A DNA stretch of 64,000 nt from Hygrocybe punicea (Eukaryota; Basidiomycota; Agaricomycetes; Agaricales; Hygrophoraceae), in assembly GCA_963556145.1 (NCBI GenBank), contig OY744470.1, positions 1 through 64,000 on the forward strand, given 5' to 3'. Made by a program: the position numbers and the translations under genes. Each line of letters begins with the position of its first letter. Positions within the stretch are counted from its first letter, which is position 1. Positions 45,587 through 58,715 of the stretch are shown one piece after another. The notes under the pieces were generated by a model. The model was not told where the DNA came from. It saw only the letters and a program-made list of their open reading frames with translations, and ran no database searches.

Positions 45587-48281
45587 AGACTGAAAATGGG
45601 AACAAAAACCGGCAGGAACGGAGAGGATGACGCACTTGCGGAATCCTTTGTATCCAGGACTAACATCTCATTGAGCGGCCAACACTTTTCTGCAATCAAC
45701 TTCCCTTGTTCCGTCCTCCCAGCCGCGCTTGTACGCTCTCCGACCGTATTCGTCCTCCGTCTTCTTGCCACGAGTACCGCATCATCCAGCACGACGAATC
45801 GTACAGCATGATCAACTTTGTATGTGGCGGTGTTAAGCGCGACGATTCCATCCATCTCGATCACGACGTGTCATCCAGGAGTTGTAGGCGCAAATTTGGA
45901 TGAACCCTCGATCTGAGCGTGCAAGGTCTGCGTTTGGTTGGCATAGAGGACCCGGAGATCTGCAACTGAAGGATTATTATTTATTATAATAATAATTTTT
46001 CTCCCTGTCATAGAACACGAGGCATACCGGTAGTAACTTAGACGCTGGAATCTGAGTCTGAGTCAGGCTCAGCACTCTTGAAGCTTGAAGACTCCTAGTG
46101 CGACGGGGGTAGCACCGCTCCCCGTCATTAGACGATCGACGTTTGTGCTCGCAAGCACCCTGGCAGGTGCAAATGGGGAAGAGGAGAGGCGGAGTAGGGG
46201 AATGGGAGTTAGAAAAGAAAACACTTGCATTGCAGCGGAGATTTGGCGTAAGTTCCCATAATCATCACCAGCGACCTTTGCGGGTGGTGGTCTGATTCTT
46301 AGCCAAAGCGCCCGCGAAGGAGACAGGGTACCTTCGCGGGGGTTGATTGGCCCATCCATTCCCAGACTTCGAGTATGCCCACCCTCGCACCTCCTTTCAT
46401 AGTGGAAGCCGATCACATTGACTCGGTAGCGCATGCTCGCGAGGTGGAAAAAGAGTGGTGGAAGAAGGTTGTGACGACTACTGCAAGCGCCGTTGAGGGC
46501 AGTATCAGTAGTTGTGTTTGGAATAAGAAAACGAAGTGTAGTATAGGATACCTGTTGATTGAAATCGGGGGATGGCCCTGACTGGCCATGGACTGTGTGT
46601 ACCATCGTCGCCATGGCAGCAAATATGAGTGGTTTGCCGTGAACGGGCGTCATTCGATGGTACTGGTTGTTAGTCGATCTTGTACTGGACGCCTTGCGAG
46701 GCTGCAGAGGCAATACTGGCTGGAATACCGACTCTGGGTTTCTGGAGATGCGATCGTCGTTGGTTTTCTTCAGGGCCAGGTTGCGAGATGGGTGCTCGAG
46801 ATTTTCCAGAATTGGAACGGGGTGTTGGAGGGGAAGAAACTGGGTTTGGGGACGAGAGTGAGCTGGTGCTGTTGCCCATGTTGGAATGGCCTAGAGACAC
46901 GTTGGTTTGTGAAGGGTTGCTGTTCTGGGTTACTGGAGAAGGATTGGAGTGGGGGTGAAAGGCGTCTGTGTGCAGAGCAAGCCAGGCCTGAGAGTAAGGG
47001 GATTGAGCAACTGGTGGACGAACTGACGGTCTGGTCTGAGCATGTGCGGGTTGTCGAGGGACGAATGAATATTAATATTAATGTCGTCATAATCCTGCAA
47101 ATAGATCGCCATTAAGATAATTTGAACAAAGGGAAAAAAACAAAAACAAAAACAAGGTAAATTAAGAGACTCTGGTCAAAGAACCACCGAACGTTGATCG
47201 GAACACAACCTTGACGTCCCAATCCGGAGATTGAGCGCAACTTCCGGGACCAAAACAAGAAACATTAACATTACCTGGCTCAGTGGGGACATGACAGGAC
47301 CAGCTAGCCACGGCACGGGTCCATCGCGAGGAGACTGTCCTGTAGTATGGCTTAGTGCACCCTCCGCGACTACTGGCCGTATCGATACGGGCCATGTCTT
47401 GCGGTTGTTCAACAGAATTTGGCTCAACACCAGCGGGCTGTCTGCGGTGTGTGAAGGTGTGCTGGGCATAGGCTGAGTAGGTTGTGAGTATGGAGAAGGA
47501 TTTCTCTGGCTGGTTTGTTGTATGGTTTATCGGAATTGGCGTTGGATGTATTTCTTTGTCTGGCTGGAGTGGCATGCTAGCTGGTGGAATCGGTTGCTTT
47601 TGTTGTGATAAGGGAATAAGCTGGGCCGTGTCTAATCGGGACAGATGGGAACGCAACGTCGTCTGTGCGCCCGATAACATGAACATTTCGCGGCGGAAAC
47701 CCGTTTTCTGTATCTGCTCTGCTTCTCGCTGGGCCGAATGCAGTTTGGTGGGCGGCACTGACTCTGATGGCTGGGGAAGTGGCTTATCTGCGTAACTCGA
47801 CACTGGCAATGCCTCGTGGTTGTGGTTGTGGTTGGGGGTTGGGGTGGACGGTGCCGGTTGGAAGACAGTGGTGGGAGTGAATTGTAATTGTCATTCTTGA
47901 CATGGGGCAGCGGTTTATCCAGCGAAGGACGAGATGTCGGTCTCGTAAGAGAGTTCGCGAGTCGATCGTGTTTGGGGTGTGCGGTGGAGTTGGAGCTTCG
48001 TGGTTGACGTTGATTTGAATTGCCGTTTGGCGAAGGCACTAACCCTGGCGTCGGAACGACGAGGATTCCTGATGACGAAGCTCCAAGTCGTCCCCTTGCA
48101 TCGCTGTCTTTGTCCTTCTCCGCCCGACCTCCCGCATCGCCAGACCCATGCGCTCGGGAGCGATACTCGAATGTTGCAGAGCAGGCTCCGGCCTCCTCCT
48201 TGAATTATTGGATAGCAGCATAGGGGACGCAACCAACCTGGGGGAAGTAGAATTTGTCTGTGATGGTTTCCCTTGGTGGTA

Positions 48282-48625
48282 AGATAGGCCTCATTCAAAT
48301 ACGACTAATGTCATGTGATGAAAATTGTCACGCTTGGCAGGTAAAACACAGTTTAACTCACCAAATGCCTATCTCCTCCATCCACATTTCAAAAATAAAA
48401 TTTATGGCTCCTGGGAACTACACATAATTGTATCCCAAACAACTCCCAGGAAGCAGAATTTTTATTTTTGACCTGTGTAATGAGGAGATGCAAAAGCAAG
48501 TTTGATCTATGCCTACAAACAAGGCTATATTTTCAATCAAAATGTCACATTTGTTTCGAAATGGCTGAGGGCACATGATTTGTCACGAAATGTCACATAT
48601 GGTCGTATATGAATGAGGCCTATCT
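48282..48625. mobile_element. Short MITE, copy B
   Basis: Duplicate of the element at 39684-40027 with the same AGATAGGCCTCATTCA termini and flanking TA. Confidence 0.8.
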
Positions 48626-51333
48626 TAAGTGGTCGCGAATTTTGCAAATAACGGGGTTGGCATTGATTGGTCGGATGTCGGATCTGGTTTGGGTAGACCA
48701 GCATTAGGTAAGCAAGCGACAACATGGCGGCAGGCGTCAGCGCGATCGTATTACTAGTCCGAACACCGTGAGTCACTGGGCTACGGCAACTTTCAGGTTC
48801 ATAACCCAGGTACCTTAGACCCCGAGGTTATCATAGCCTCCAACAATGCAGGAAACATCAACATCCGCATGAAGATCGACAACCGAGTCGACACAGAAGT
48901 CAAGTATCACAAACACCCACCATGAGTTTTTTCTTTATTATTACAAGGGCGCCAGACACAATGGCCAGTCCAGCGAAATTTCTTCCTAATTTCAGATGAG
49001 TTCATTGCCACGGTGGTCGAAGGCGAGGGACTCGGACTCGGAAAATCACCGTCGTACCGCTGACCACGGTCACCATGCACGCTTGGACAGATGAGAGCGT
49101 GAACTGGATGACCAGGACTTGGCCAAAATTGCGCAAGATCTCAGCAAAAGATACAGGAAAGCCGCAGTTCGATGCACTGGCAACATGAATGAAGTCCCAC
49201 AAAGGTTGCTCACGCCGTCTGTTCATGATGCAAGTTTATAGCAGGTCCGAGTAAAAGTACGTATCATTTAACCTTCCTTGGTGTTAATTTTGACTCTTTG
49301 GCGGCAGCTCGGCCAAGAACGCGATATTGTATTCAGTCATGCGCAAAGTCATGCGCAAAGTCATGCGCAAAGTCATGGATCTCGAGTACACAGCCCGCCC
49401 CCTCCAGATTCGGTCCGCTTGCCCCTGCCAAGCATGATACATGATCTACGATCACCCGCTTCACCAGACAAGGCGGTGCGGAAAATGAAAATAACGTGGA
49501 TTTTTCGATCATCGCGGAAGCTTCTTGCAAAGCTGCCATTTCTGTATTGCAACCAAGGAGGTCATGTCGGAGTATTTGAAGGTGAACAATCCGGCGTCCA
49601 CGGCGTCGTCATGGGGGTTGTGCAAGGTGTTGTGACCTGGTGTGGACATCAATGGGTAGAAGGTTGATCTGCCTGCCTGGAACGTCCGGGAGAGGTTCAA
49701 ACTGGGAGATCACGTCAACGACAGACTTGTCTCTGTCGCCAAACAATCGGTTTATGGTGTATGTTTTCAACCTTATCGTCGAACTCAACTCTCTCAGGCT
49801 GGGACTACCCCGATGGGCAATGCTGGGTACATTTTTGCACCGCCCTCCGGTGAAAGGTGGTCAAAATGTCATCTCAAAGATTGTCCACGACCACCACGAC
49901 CACCCTGTTTCGGCCTCGTTCGCCTTCCTGGTCACTACCTTTTCCAACGGGTGGCAGGTACTTACCCGCACAAATTGCTTACTGCTGTCCACACGCTTTC
50001 TCCCCTCTCGCTCCAACTGACACCTCCCCAGGCCGCCTTTGGACTCACTGACGATGGCCACGTTGCCTCCGGATCCTCCGCAACACCTACACCACCTTTG
50101 GACCCAGAAATGAGAATGCAGGGGTACGCCGTGGACCAATGACAACGAGGAAATAAGAACAACGTCCCCGCTGCCCCTTGGACCCAGCAGCGGCGAAACC
50201 GCCAACAACACCCACATTGCCCCTTGGACGTCAATAGCCACGGCCACATGGCTGAGCCAACGCTGCCGACACTAATATGGCCTCCCAATTACCTCGCGAG
50301 CTCAGGGACAATACGCCCGCGTCCAGGCGTTTGCGAAGGGAAGAGGCCGGGGAAGTGGCACTTCCATCCCCCGTCCTACAGATGCGATGATTTCACCTGC
50401 CCTCTACCGCTACCACTGCCAAGGATGAGGATCGTCCCACATCCAATGCCACCTTCGGGAACGACGCATCTAAGAGAGTGGGAATGGCAATGAGGTGTAT
50501 GAACAACTTCGACATGCCAAAAATTACAAGGGACGTCGTCCACATGCCCACGGACAACGGAATCGCGTCCAGGGACCTCGAAGATGAGACGCCGGCATCC
50601 AAGCTAGACGCGATGTGTATCTAGAGAGGAGGGGAGAGAACGAGGTTGGGGAAGTGGTGCTCTCGCTCCCCGGCCCACAAGTGCGTCGATGTCACCCACG
50701 CTGCAACTCGCCTTGCCACTCGCGAAGATACGGGACAAGTCAAGAGGCCCAAACTTGGCCGCATACTCAGCCAACATTCACTGGCACCCTCACAAACCAG
50801 GCTTCCATTTTCTCTCCATCTGAATCCTCACGGGACCACCTGTTGAACGAGATTGACGGAATGCTGGTGCCTAGAGACACCCGTCAAAGGGGCCAAGCCA
50901 CCATCCACCCCACCACCGAGCAGGGAGTGACCGAGTTGGTACTAAACGCGACATTGGACTAGCGGTCGCTTTCAGAGGACCTCCACGACCTCCCATGCAC
51001 AAGTCCACTACTTGCTGCGTGGGCGGCCTTTGTACTGATGAAAGATTCATGTTTCTTAAGCAGAAGTTCTCATCGGTGTGGGCGCTATGGTTGAGCGCAA
51101 AAAAGTGGAAGACAATTTAACAATTCTATTAGACTTCTGTCTTAAAATTGCTCGCTGAGAGAGAAGTAGATGGCTCAAGCGAGATATTGACAGCACCATG
51201 TTGCTCCCCAGCAACTTTCCCCTGTGTAGCAAATTTGATTGTGGTCACGCTAAATATCGTGGTATCGATAGCTTTTCCCAATCCAACACGGAGAAGGATG
51301 ACGGTTGGCGCGATACCCTGCCAAGCTCAACGG

Positions 51334-52322
51334 TCATGAATGAATTCGCAAGGAGAGAAAAAGTGCACGAACGTAAACTTGTGCGGCCGTGGAGAACAAA
51401 ATATTTTGTGCGGATTGACCAGTCAAGACTAAGATTGAAAGAATGAGCTGAGTGGCGGTGACCAATGCTCCGGATTCAAAGACCACCGCAATAGCGTTGG
51501 AAATCTCATCCGAAAGGCGGTATTGGACTGATCGGCGAGAGATGTACCAGATGCGACCGACGATCAGACCCGTCAGCAGAATATTGGTACCAATGGGCAT
51601 TCCAGTCGCAAGACGGACCAAAAGCCCTATAGTTTGGCCTTGGCCATCGCCATCGGTGGGTAAGACATTGGGGAATTTAAGGATTAGAACAAGGGCAGAG
51701 ATAGCACACGCTAAGGGAAGATTGAGCAATGACGTGACGACCTGAATTACGATGTGCGACATACACAACGAAGTGAATGACAAAAGGAGAGGGAGTAAAA
51801 TGACGCTAAAGCGGTTATTCCAGACAAACCAACAGCGATATATCTACAAGCGGCCATGAATATTGTGGACACCAAAAAATATATGATGTATCTTACCAGT
51901 ATCGATTGGCCAAGCCAGTCAATAATGAAATTCAACATATCAGCGCCGACAAGCATGTGGTCTTCGTCGCCAATCGCAAAGTGTTTCACCATCTGCAAGA
52001 TAAAACTTTATTAATAAAACGATATTGATCGAAGTCAAAACGAGGGACCCTACCAAGCCTCGGTAAACATTAGTGAAAACTACTGCATAGTGCGTAGTGC
52101 AAAGCATGAAGAGGGCTATCATCGCCGCAACAAGAATCTTGTTGCACTTTTTATATCTAAATAAGATCCTGACTGTGGTGAAAAACAGCAAACAATAACT
52201 GCCTGTGAGGTACACGTTTAGTTGTGACGGGCAGGACAGGAGCGGGAGCGAGAGCGCTAACCCCACAACATAGCCTCCACGGCGAAGGCTACGAAGTACG
52301 CTTGGTCATCGTTGAATGCCAT
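51334..52322 (-). CDS. Seven-helix-type membrane protein, copy B
   Basis: Identical to the gene at 42736-43724, with the same introns and helices. It is probably the same locus seen twice through the contig overlap. Confidence 0.65.
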
Positions 52323-52930
52323 GGTATCGCTGGGAGGAGTCCTTCTCGCGGGACTTTCAGGTTTATATGCATCACGAGCTTTAGGTAAAGGATGTTCAGC
52401 TTGGCGACAAAAAAGGTACCCGTGATAACGCACTGGTTTCGCTAATTCAGTACTATTCAGTCGTGAAAAGTTCTGGCGTAAAAAAAAAACGTTATCGGAG
52501 ACGACGGCCATGAAAACAATTCTAAGAAAAACCTCGCGTGCGCCACATTGGAGCCGCCGGGTTTGCGCCATTCCGCACCATTTTATTTTATGCCATGCAA
52601 CAATGCACAAAAGGTGCTGTTGTTACAACAGGCAGCATCAAATTTGCTCCTTCAGCTCAACGTAGCGCATCCATCGTGCAGTGACGGCTGAAGGAAAAAA
52701 TGTGTGGCCATATGTGGGACCCACATCGCAGGGACGAAGATAAGAAGACTGATTGCAGGGTCACTGGCAGTTTCATTGTCCGTCATTCTAACCACAACGG
52801 GGCGGCTCAGGCTATGGTGCGCTCACCTCTACTTTTTACAACCAAAACCACTCATGTATTTCTCCTTAGTTTTCTTGTTCCTTTGGCAAAATATTAGTGC
52901 TTGTTTCAACAATAGCAGGACTGCTAAGTA

Positions 52931-53572
52931 TGACGCTCCACGTGCACTTTTATTATTTGCGCGATAGAGGCTGCGCGATCGCGCGAATTGGAACTGCGCG
53001 GTTTCACAAAGTACACGGACTTTGTTTTTTTGGCATTGCTGTGCGTCTGTGGGGCCATTTGGGGTGAATAGTACATTTAATTTATTTCTACCTGTATACT
53101 TAGAGTGTTTTAGTCAACTATTAGCTATATTTCAGCAAGCTTTGTGGGCACAAAGCAGCCTCGGTGAGCATGACCGCTAATTTTGGATTTCCTATTTTGG
53201 GCAAGCTTCGTGATGTAGAGATTTGATTGCACGATCCGATCATTGGCCAGGCCATCACGATGACAACTCATATCAGATTTGATATCACATGATTGTTGCA
53301 ACCAAAACAGGCAGCTTGTTGATTTCTCGCTCGGAGTTAGAGTCTGCTTCGTATTGCACAAAGCTTGCTGGAATATAGCTAATAGTTGACTAAAACACTC
53401 TAAGTATACAGGTAGAAATAAATTAAATGTATTATTCTCCCCAAATGGCCCCACAGACGCACAGAAATGCCAAAAAAAGAAAGTCTGTGTACCTTGTGAA
53501 ACCGCGCGGTTCCAATTCGCGCGATCGCGCAGCCTCTATCGCGCAAATAATAAAAGTGCACGTGGAGCGTCA
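52931..53572. mobile_element. Long-arm MITE, copy B
   Basis: Duplicate of 44333-44974. Here the downstream Crinkler/RHS-like gene is complete. Confidence 0.85.
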
Positions 53573-53642
53573 TAATACGAAGGGTTTTCCTCATCGGGAA
53601 AACCCTTCAGTTGCGCAACGCGATACACGTGACGTGTTAGCT

Positions 53643-56600
53643 ATGAATGCCCAGTCTAATCAACGAAAGCGCGCAACACCACACATCGGATCTGAATTGA
53701 CCGAATCTCCCGCCACTCGCCGCAAACTTGACATGGCTCTCGAAACTGTACCCAACGACGTCGATGATGCCACTCATGCTCGCATGGATGCTTTAATTCT
53801 TGAAACAGTCGATGAACAATATCATGCTATGTCTCTTCTCGCCACCATCGTATCGACCTCGGAGGGACTACTTGATCCAAAGTACGAGAGAACTCCGAGT
53901 GCGAAGTCCCTGTTGCGCAAACACTCCGATTTGGAGACGTTGCTCAAAGTGGTTTGGAAGGAGAAAAAGTTCAAGGAGATCAGGAACTTGAGTGCGTAAC
54001 CCTTTCCACCATCGGAGAATGGCCTGTGGATCTTGACACAGAGATCCTCCGCCCTCCACATCGGCGATCATCGTCTCCCCGTCGGCTTTCAAGGTTGTTA
54101 AATGCTGAGGTTCACCGTAAGTGATCGCTCGCGTTCATGAGAAGTAACGGTGGTTAATGATATATTAAGAGCAAGGTAGCTATATTGTCTATTTTCTGGA
54201 TTATTTGCGTTAACAAGGAGCTAGCGGTCTCAAACGCTTGGAACCAACATTACGCTGGGTCATATCATCGTCTCCTGCTGGACAACATCAATCGTATGTC
54301 GCGTGAGAAGCCTTATTCGAACTCTGTAGCCATTCTTCAAAGTTCGGGCTCAGGTAAATCGCGGATGGTCCATGAGCAATCAAACTTGGTGTTCACCATC
54401 CCTTTCAATCTTCGTGCCCACGCCGAGAACCAAGGTCACTATTTGTTCCAATTTATAAGCTGCATATTCTTACGTGCAGAAATTAGATATGGCATATCCT
54501 CCTCCAGACAATGAAATCCGCAATTATCTCGACTGGCAGGCGGCCGACCTTTGCGAAGCCAAAACTCGCTATCTTCATCTCCTTGGGCACCTATTCAAAG
54601 TGGTTTCAGATGAGCTGGCCGTGCTGTATTCAAAAAAGCAGCCCTCATACGTGGCGCTTGCAGAGACATGGCGGGAGCACCTCGAGCAAGGTCAAAATCG
54701 CAGCAAGATGTATGGCACAGCTGTCAAAAGCTGCGGTGCCGACGACTTGGTATGTATTTTATCTACGAATTGCATTTATCACTCCATGATTCCGTCAGAT
54801 TACGTTGCAAAAGAAACACCCAGTGCCGGCGGGAATCGTCGATCCTCCCTCAGTATACGCTGTATCAGAGGCGGCGAAAGACGAACTCGCCCGATTGCTT
54901 CGAACCATTGATAGTTCCTGCGAATCCATGAAGGACTTGAAGAACGATCACGTCAAGGTGATGCTCTACTTTGATGAGGCTCATGTTCTTGCGGAGAAGA
55001 CTGTTCCGCATGACCGTGACGGGAAGGACATGTATGATGCCCTATGCTCGTGCTTCAATGCTTTCCTGTCTTTGCCCATATTCGTCATTTATCTCTCAAC
55101 AAGCTCCAATATTAGTCAATTGGCTCCCCAGGGTTCGCTGGCTAGATCCGCTCGGGCGCGCGAAAATGCAGATGCGCTGCAGGCGCCTATCACAGAAACC
55201 CCTTTCGATTGTTCTCCTGCACTGTCTATCAAACCTGGTGTGTTCAAGATGGAAGATTTGTCCCAAATTGAATTCATGGCTCAGTTTGGTCGTCCAATGT
55301 GAGTTTACGTGATGTATATTAGGACGTTCTTCACGCTCTCGGACCTTACAGGTTCTGGACGCTCCTTGCTGGAGCCGCCAATCATAAAAGCGAAATCCTC
55401 CCTACGATTATCGACCTTGCCCGCGCCAAGTTGATATGCCACCACAAGATTTCGGTAAAGCACACCGAACTCCAACCTGTCGCATCGACGGCTGTGTTGG
55501 ATGTCCTGTTAAACCTCGATTTCGAACCTCGACGTGAAGCAGCACGCCGTCGCGAAGTTCAACTTGTCTCGACCTACATGCGGACTGCGTTTTCCATCCC
55601 GCAAGACCGCGAATACTTTCGCTCTGGTTATCCATCCGAGCCCATACTTGCAGAGGCTGCGGCTCGCCAGATGGATGAGTTTCAAACGTTATCCCCCGAC
55701 ACCAATGTAATGGCAAACATTCTCAGGGCCGATTTTAGCAGCGGGATATTAGATCAAGGAATGCGAGGGGAAGTCGTCTTTCGCCAGCTTATTTCGGAGG
55801 CATATAGGCGTGCAATACGAAAGGATCACCCCGACGATTCCACACCCATCTTCAGCAAAGGTTGCAAGCTGACGACCTTTATAAAGGAGCTTTTCTCCAA
55901 AGACTACGCGGATCAAATTCTGAATAGTGTCCCAGATAATGTCAAAAGCATGACCACGTTTGCTGAAGCGTTTGACGATGCCGTAGTCCGTTTCACTCAT
56001 TTCGGGAAGATGGCAGACGACACCGCGACGACTTCATATGCGATGTTTGCTGCATTTGTCCGGTGTATGGGGATCATTTGCTGGTCCTCACAAGACATTG
56101 TCGACGTTATACTGCCTGTGCTCCTGCGTCGTGGAGACCTTCTTCAAGAGTCTTCCATGACGGGCTTATTAATCCAAATCAAGAGGCGGAAAGCGAAAGG
56201 ATCCGTTGCGAAGTACGAAATTAATCAAAAAGCACTTACGTTTTTCCCTACCCCAATGGTGGGCCAGGCAGATGAGCGTCCTTACATCACACTGGTTGCT
56301 GAAGTGGGAGTGCAGCTCCCGACGTCCCGAAATGCAGTCACAGAAGTGAAAGTTCGAGACAGGCTTAACAAATCCATTCTAGATCCGAGAACAACACAAA
56401 AACCGACTACTGGCAAGGCGTCGACTGCTGACAAGCCATCGACAATTTCAAGTCCAGCAACGCCCTCGAAACTCAAAATACCACGGCAACCTGACAGAGT
56501 GGCACATCCGAGAGATACACATCCTCGTTACAGTATCTATGCTTATGGCTGCTCCGATACAGTGTACAATGTCATCAACCCGCGCGATAGGCCTCTCTAC

Positions 56601-56920
56601 AAATTCCTCCTCGGAAATCGCGACGTTCTTCATGAGCACCCTCGGCAGGATCCACATTCATTACGCGCAGTGCGTAAGATGAAGCCATTCTGGAGTGCCG
56701 GCGTCGAGTGCTATGACTGGATTGAAGAGCCATTTCTTCAAAAGTATCAGGGTTGGCATGACGATGATGGAGGACTATTTGTTGGGGAGTATGAAGATTG
56801 TGATGACAATCCAAACTCTTTCTCTCTACGGCAAGGTGAGTTTGTGTTACTACGATGTGGACAATACCTGAATAGACGTGAAACTCTTGTCATTCAGGCA
56901 ATAAGATACATTGGAGGTAG
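53643..56920 (+). CDS. Crinkler/RHS-like P-loop NTPase with nuclease-like C-terminus
   Basis: The layout matches Crinkler-RHS-type proteins: an N-terminal helical part, a P-loop NTPase module and a C-terminal restriction-endonuclease-like region. Visible motifs are Walker A in AILQSSGSGKSRMVHE (about 54335), Walker B in KVMLYFDEAHVLAEK (about 54957), PIFVIYLSTSSNISQL after it, and the nuclease-type GLLIQIKRRKAKG (about 56165), where Gln replaces the usual Glu of ExK. Exons join in phase at 54752/54800 and at 55298/55352, and a 62-bp intron at 56836-56897 gives the terminus GNKIHWR. The family includes secreted or nuclear effectors and retrotransposon-hot-spot proteins; no signal peptide is seen here. 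The first two exons are out of phase near 53978-53986 (EIR against ELECVTL), a possible one-base indel at the block edge. The open frame extends upstream into the MITE, but Met 53643 is a better start. Confidence 0.7.
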
Positions 56921-57350
56921 GCCAAGAAACATCACGTCGTCGAGGAAGCAGAGGAAGATGGGGGTAACAGGGATCTTTCAGTGATGCCACTGGTGTGATC
57001 TTGTAGTTATGTTATGTTTCTGTAATATGATGGGTTGCATTCGCGTTGTGATGACAGAGGCCAGGCACTCCATGTTGGCAGAGCTGGCATGTTGTAGGAG
57101 AGTTCACCGTCAAAATTATTATATATGCTATAGGCTCAAAAATAGTGTAACACAGGGTGCATGGTAGCATACTGTATAATGCAGTATGTTGAATTTATTG
57201 GACAAGTATACTAAATATTGTTATCATATTGTTGCACACAGTATTTAAAAAGTATTTACAGCCGTTTGTGATGATCTTGGCACTCGCGGAATTTTTGCGT
57301 ATAAGGAAACTCGGACTTAGAAATTTTTTACTTGTCATTCTACTACTTGA

Positions 57351-58715
57351 ATGGCACGACCTCGTAAAAAAAGACGCCAACCCAGCATCATCACCAGTGA
57401 TGTTGACCATCGTTTCTCTCTTTCTGAGGGTGAATCTGACACCTCTGCTGCATCCAATCGTTCGTCCGATGTCCTCGTTCCCAGCAAACGCTCGAAGCGT
57501 GCAACCGTTCCTCACACTGCTGTTGCTGCCATTCCTGCTCCCATCCCAGCCCCTGCTGCCAAGGTCATCAAAGTTGACTACGTAACCTCCATTTTCAGCA
57601 CTGCCGAGATGAAGAAGGCTGTTTCCAAACGACTTGCGAAGAATTCCTCGTTTCAACTTCAAACCGATGAACCTTGGGACACATTGAAGGCGCAGCTTCT
57701 TGCAAAGATCGCCACTGCTCTAAACCCACCAGTATTGGACTTTACCAACTACAATGTCATGGTCACCATCAACCGTGTCATCGCCAAGCCTGGCATTCCC
57801 CTTTCCACCGATGCCGACTACACAATGCTACTCAACAGGATCACGAACACGAAAGCCAAGGACACTATCCTTGCCAATGTCACCATCACACAGCCTGACA
57901 GCGCTGACAACAAGGAGAATGAGCCTGGGAACGAGGGCAAAGAGAAGGCGAAAAAGAAGGCGAAGGATCCTGCTCTACTCCCCCACAATGTCGAGAAGGC
58001 CGACAACATTCAAGCATTGCAGAAGCACTGGATATGCCCGAAGAAGCAAGTCAACTGCTTGGGGACTTTCTGCTTCATCAATGCCGAGGGTTTACATGTT
58101 GCACTTGGCAACGAGCGCCTCGATTGCTGGGCTGCAGCCATGGTATATCTAGACTATACATGATATTCTCTGTACTGACTAGTCTGCTAGATGAAGGGCG
58201 AAGAACATGCTGTGATTGACCGGCCACCGAACCATCGACTCTTCGATCCTGGGCTCGAAAACTCAAAACTCACACCTGTCCTTCGCAAGCGTCTTGAGAA
58301 TAACAAGGCCCTGGCTACCAATGTGGCTACCAATGCAGCGCCTGTTATCAATGTCACTTTTGGCAGGGAATTCACTGACCTGATCCAGGGCCGTGATGCC
58401 GCGAACGCAGCCCCCCAGAACGCTCCTCCTCCTGTCTACACAGATCCTCCCATTCCGGTGCAACACCACTATGATCTCACCTGCCCGACATTACTTCAAG
58501 TCAACCGCAGGCAAGGCGTTGACATGCCTCTCGACATGTTCTGCCAGCAATATGAGCTTGATGATGGGATCAGGGATCGTTTCAAGCAGCACCGTTACAA
58601 GCACGCACGTATGTTTCGGTATCTCACCGTGAAGGACATGGAGAATATGGTGTTCATGGCAGGGGAGATTGCTGAGGTGCGTGATGCAATCGATCGGTGG
58701 TCCTTCGAAGCCTGA
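57351..58715 (+). CDS. Accessory protein of the Tc1/mariner element
   Basis: Two exons, 57351-58142 and 58191-58715, join in phase 0 across a 48-bp GT-AG intron with an ACTGAC branch-like site, giving about 438 residues. The N-terminus is strongly basic (MARPRKKRRQPS, a probable nuclear localisation signal), followed by Ser-rich and Ala/Pro-rich segments, a helical domain (TAEMKKAVSKRLAKNS), a Lys-rich linker (GKEKAKKKAKDP), and a segment with W/C/H residues (LQKHWICPKKQVNCLGTFCF) that could bind metal. The C-terminal part (MPLDMFCQQYELDDGIRDRF, TVKDMENMVFMAGEIAEVRD) looks globular and helical. I know no function. Its start lies about 30 bp inside the left inverted repeat and it is wholly within the transposon, so it travels with the transposase. 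It could be an accessory transposition factor, or captured host sequence. Confidence 0.75.

Larger units (their letters stand above)
45587..53984. repeat. 8.4-kb block, copy B
   Basis: Second copy of 36989-45386. It begins inside the EXO84 fragment and ends inside the first exon of the Crinkler/RHS-like gene, and unlike copy A it continues into unique sequence on the right. It contains, at +8598 relative to copy A, the EXO84 5' part with its TGA (45871-45873), the hairpin, the Pro/Gln-rich frame (47162-48039), the short MITE (48282-48625), the seven-helix protein (51334-52322) and the long-arm MITE (52931-53572). Confidence 0.95.

Noticed and set aside
36989..53984. Recent tandem duplication with biological meaning (gene dosage)
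   Set aside because: Both block ends coincide with a 200-N placeholder and no difference is seen, so an unmerged contig overlap is simpler. It is kept as a finding to be tested.
57674..58152. Overlapping plus-strand frames in the transposon accessory gene
   Set aside because: They are alternative-frame shadows, rich in His, Ser and Cys, of the in-phase two-exon gene.
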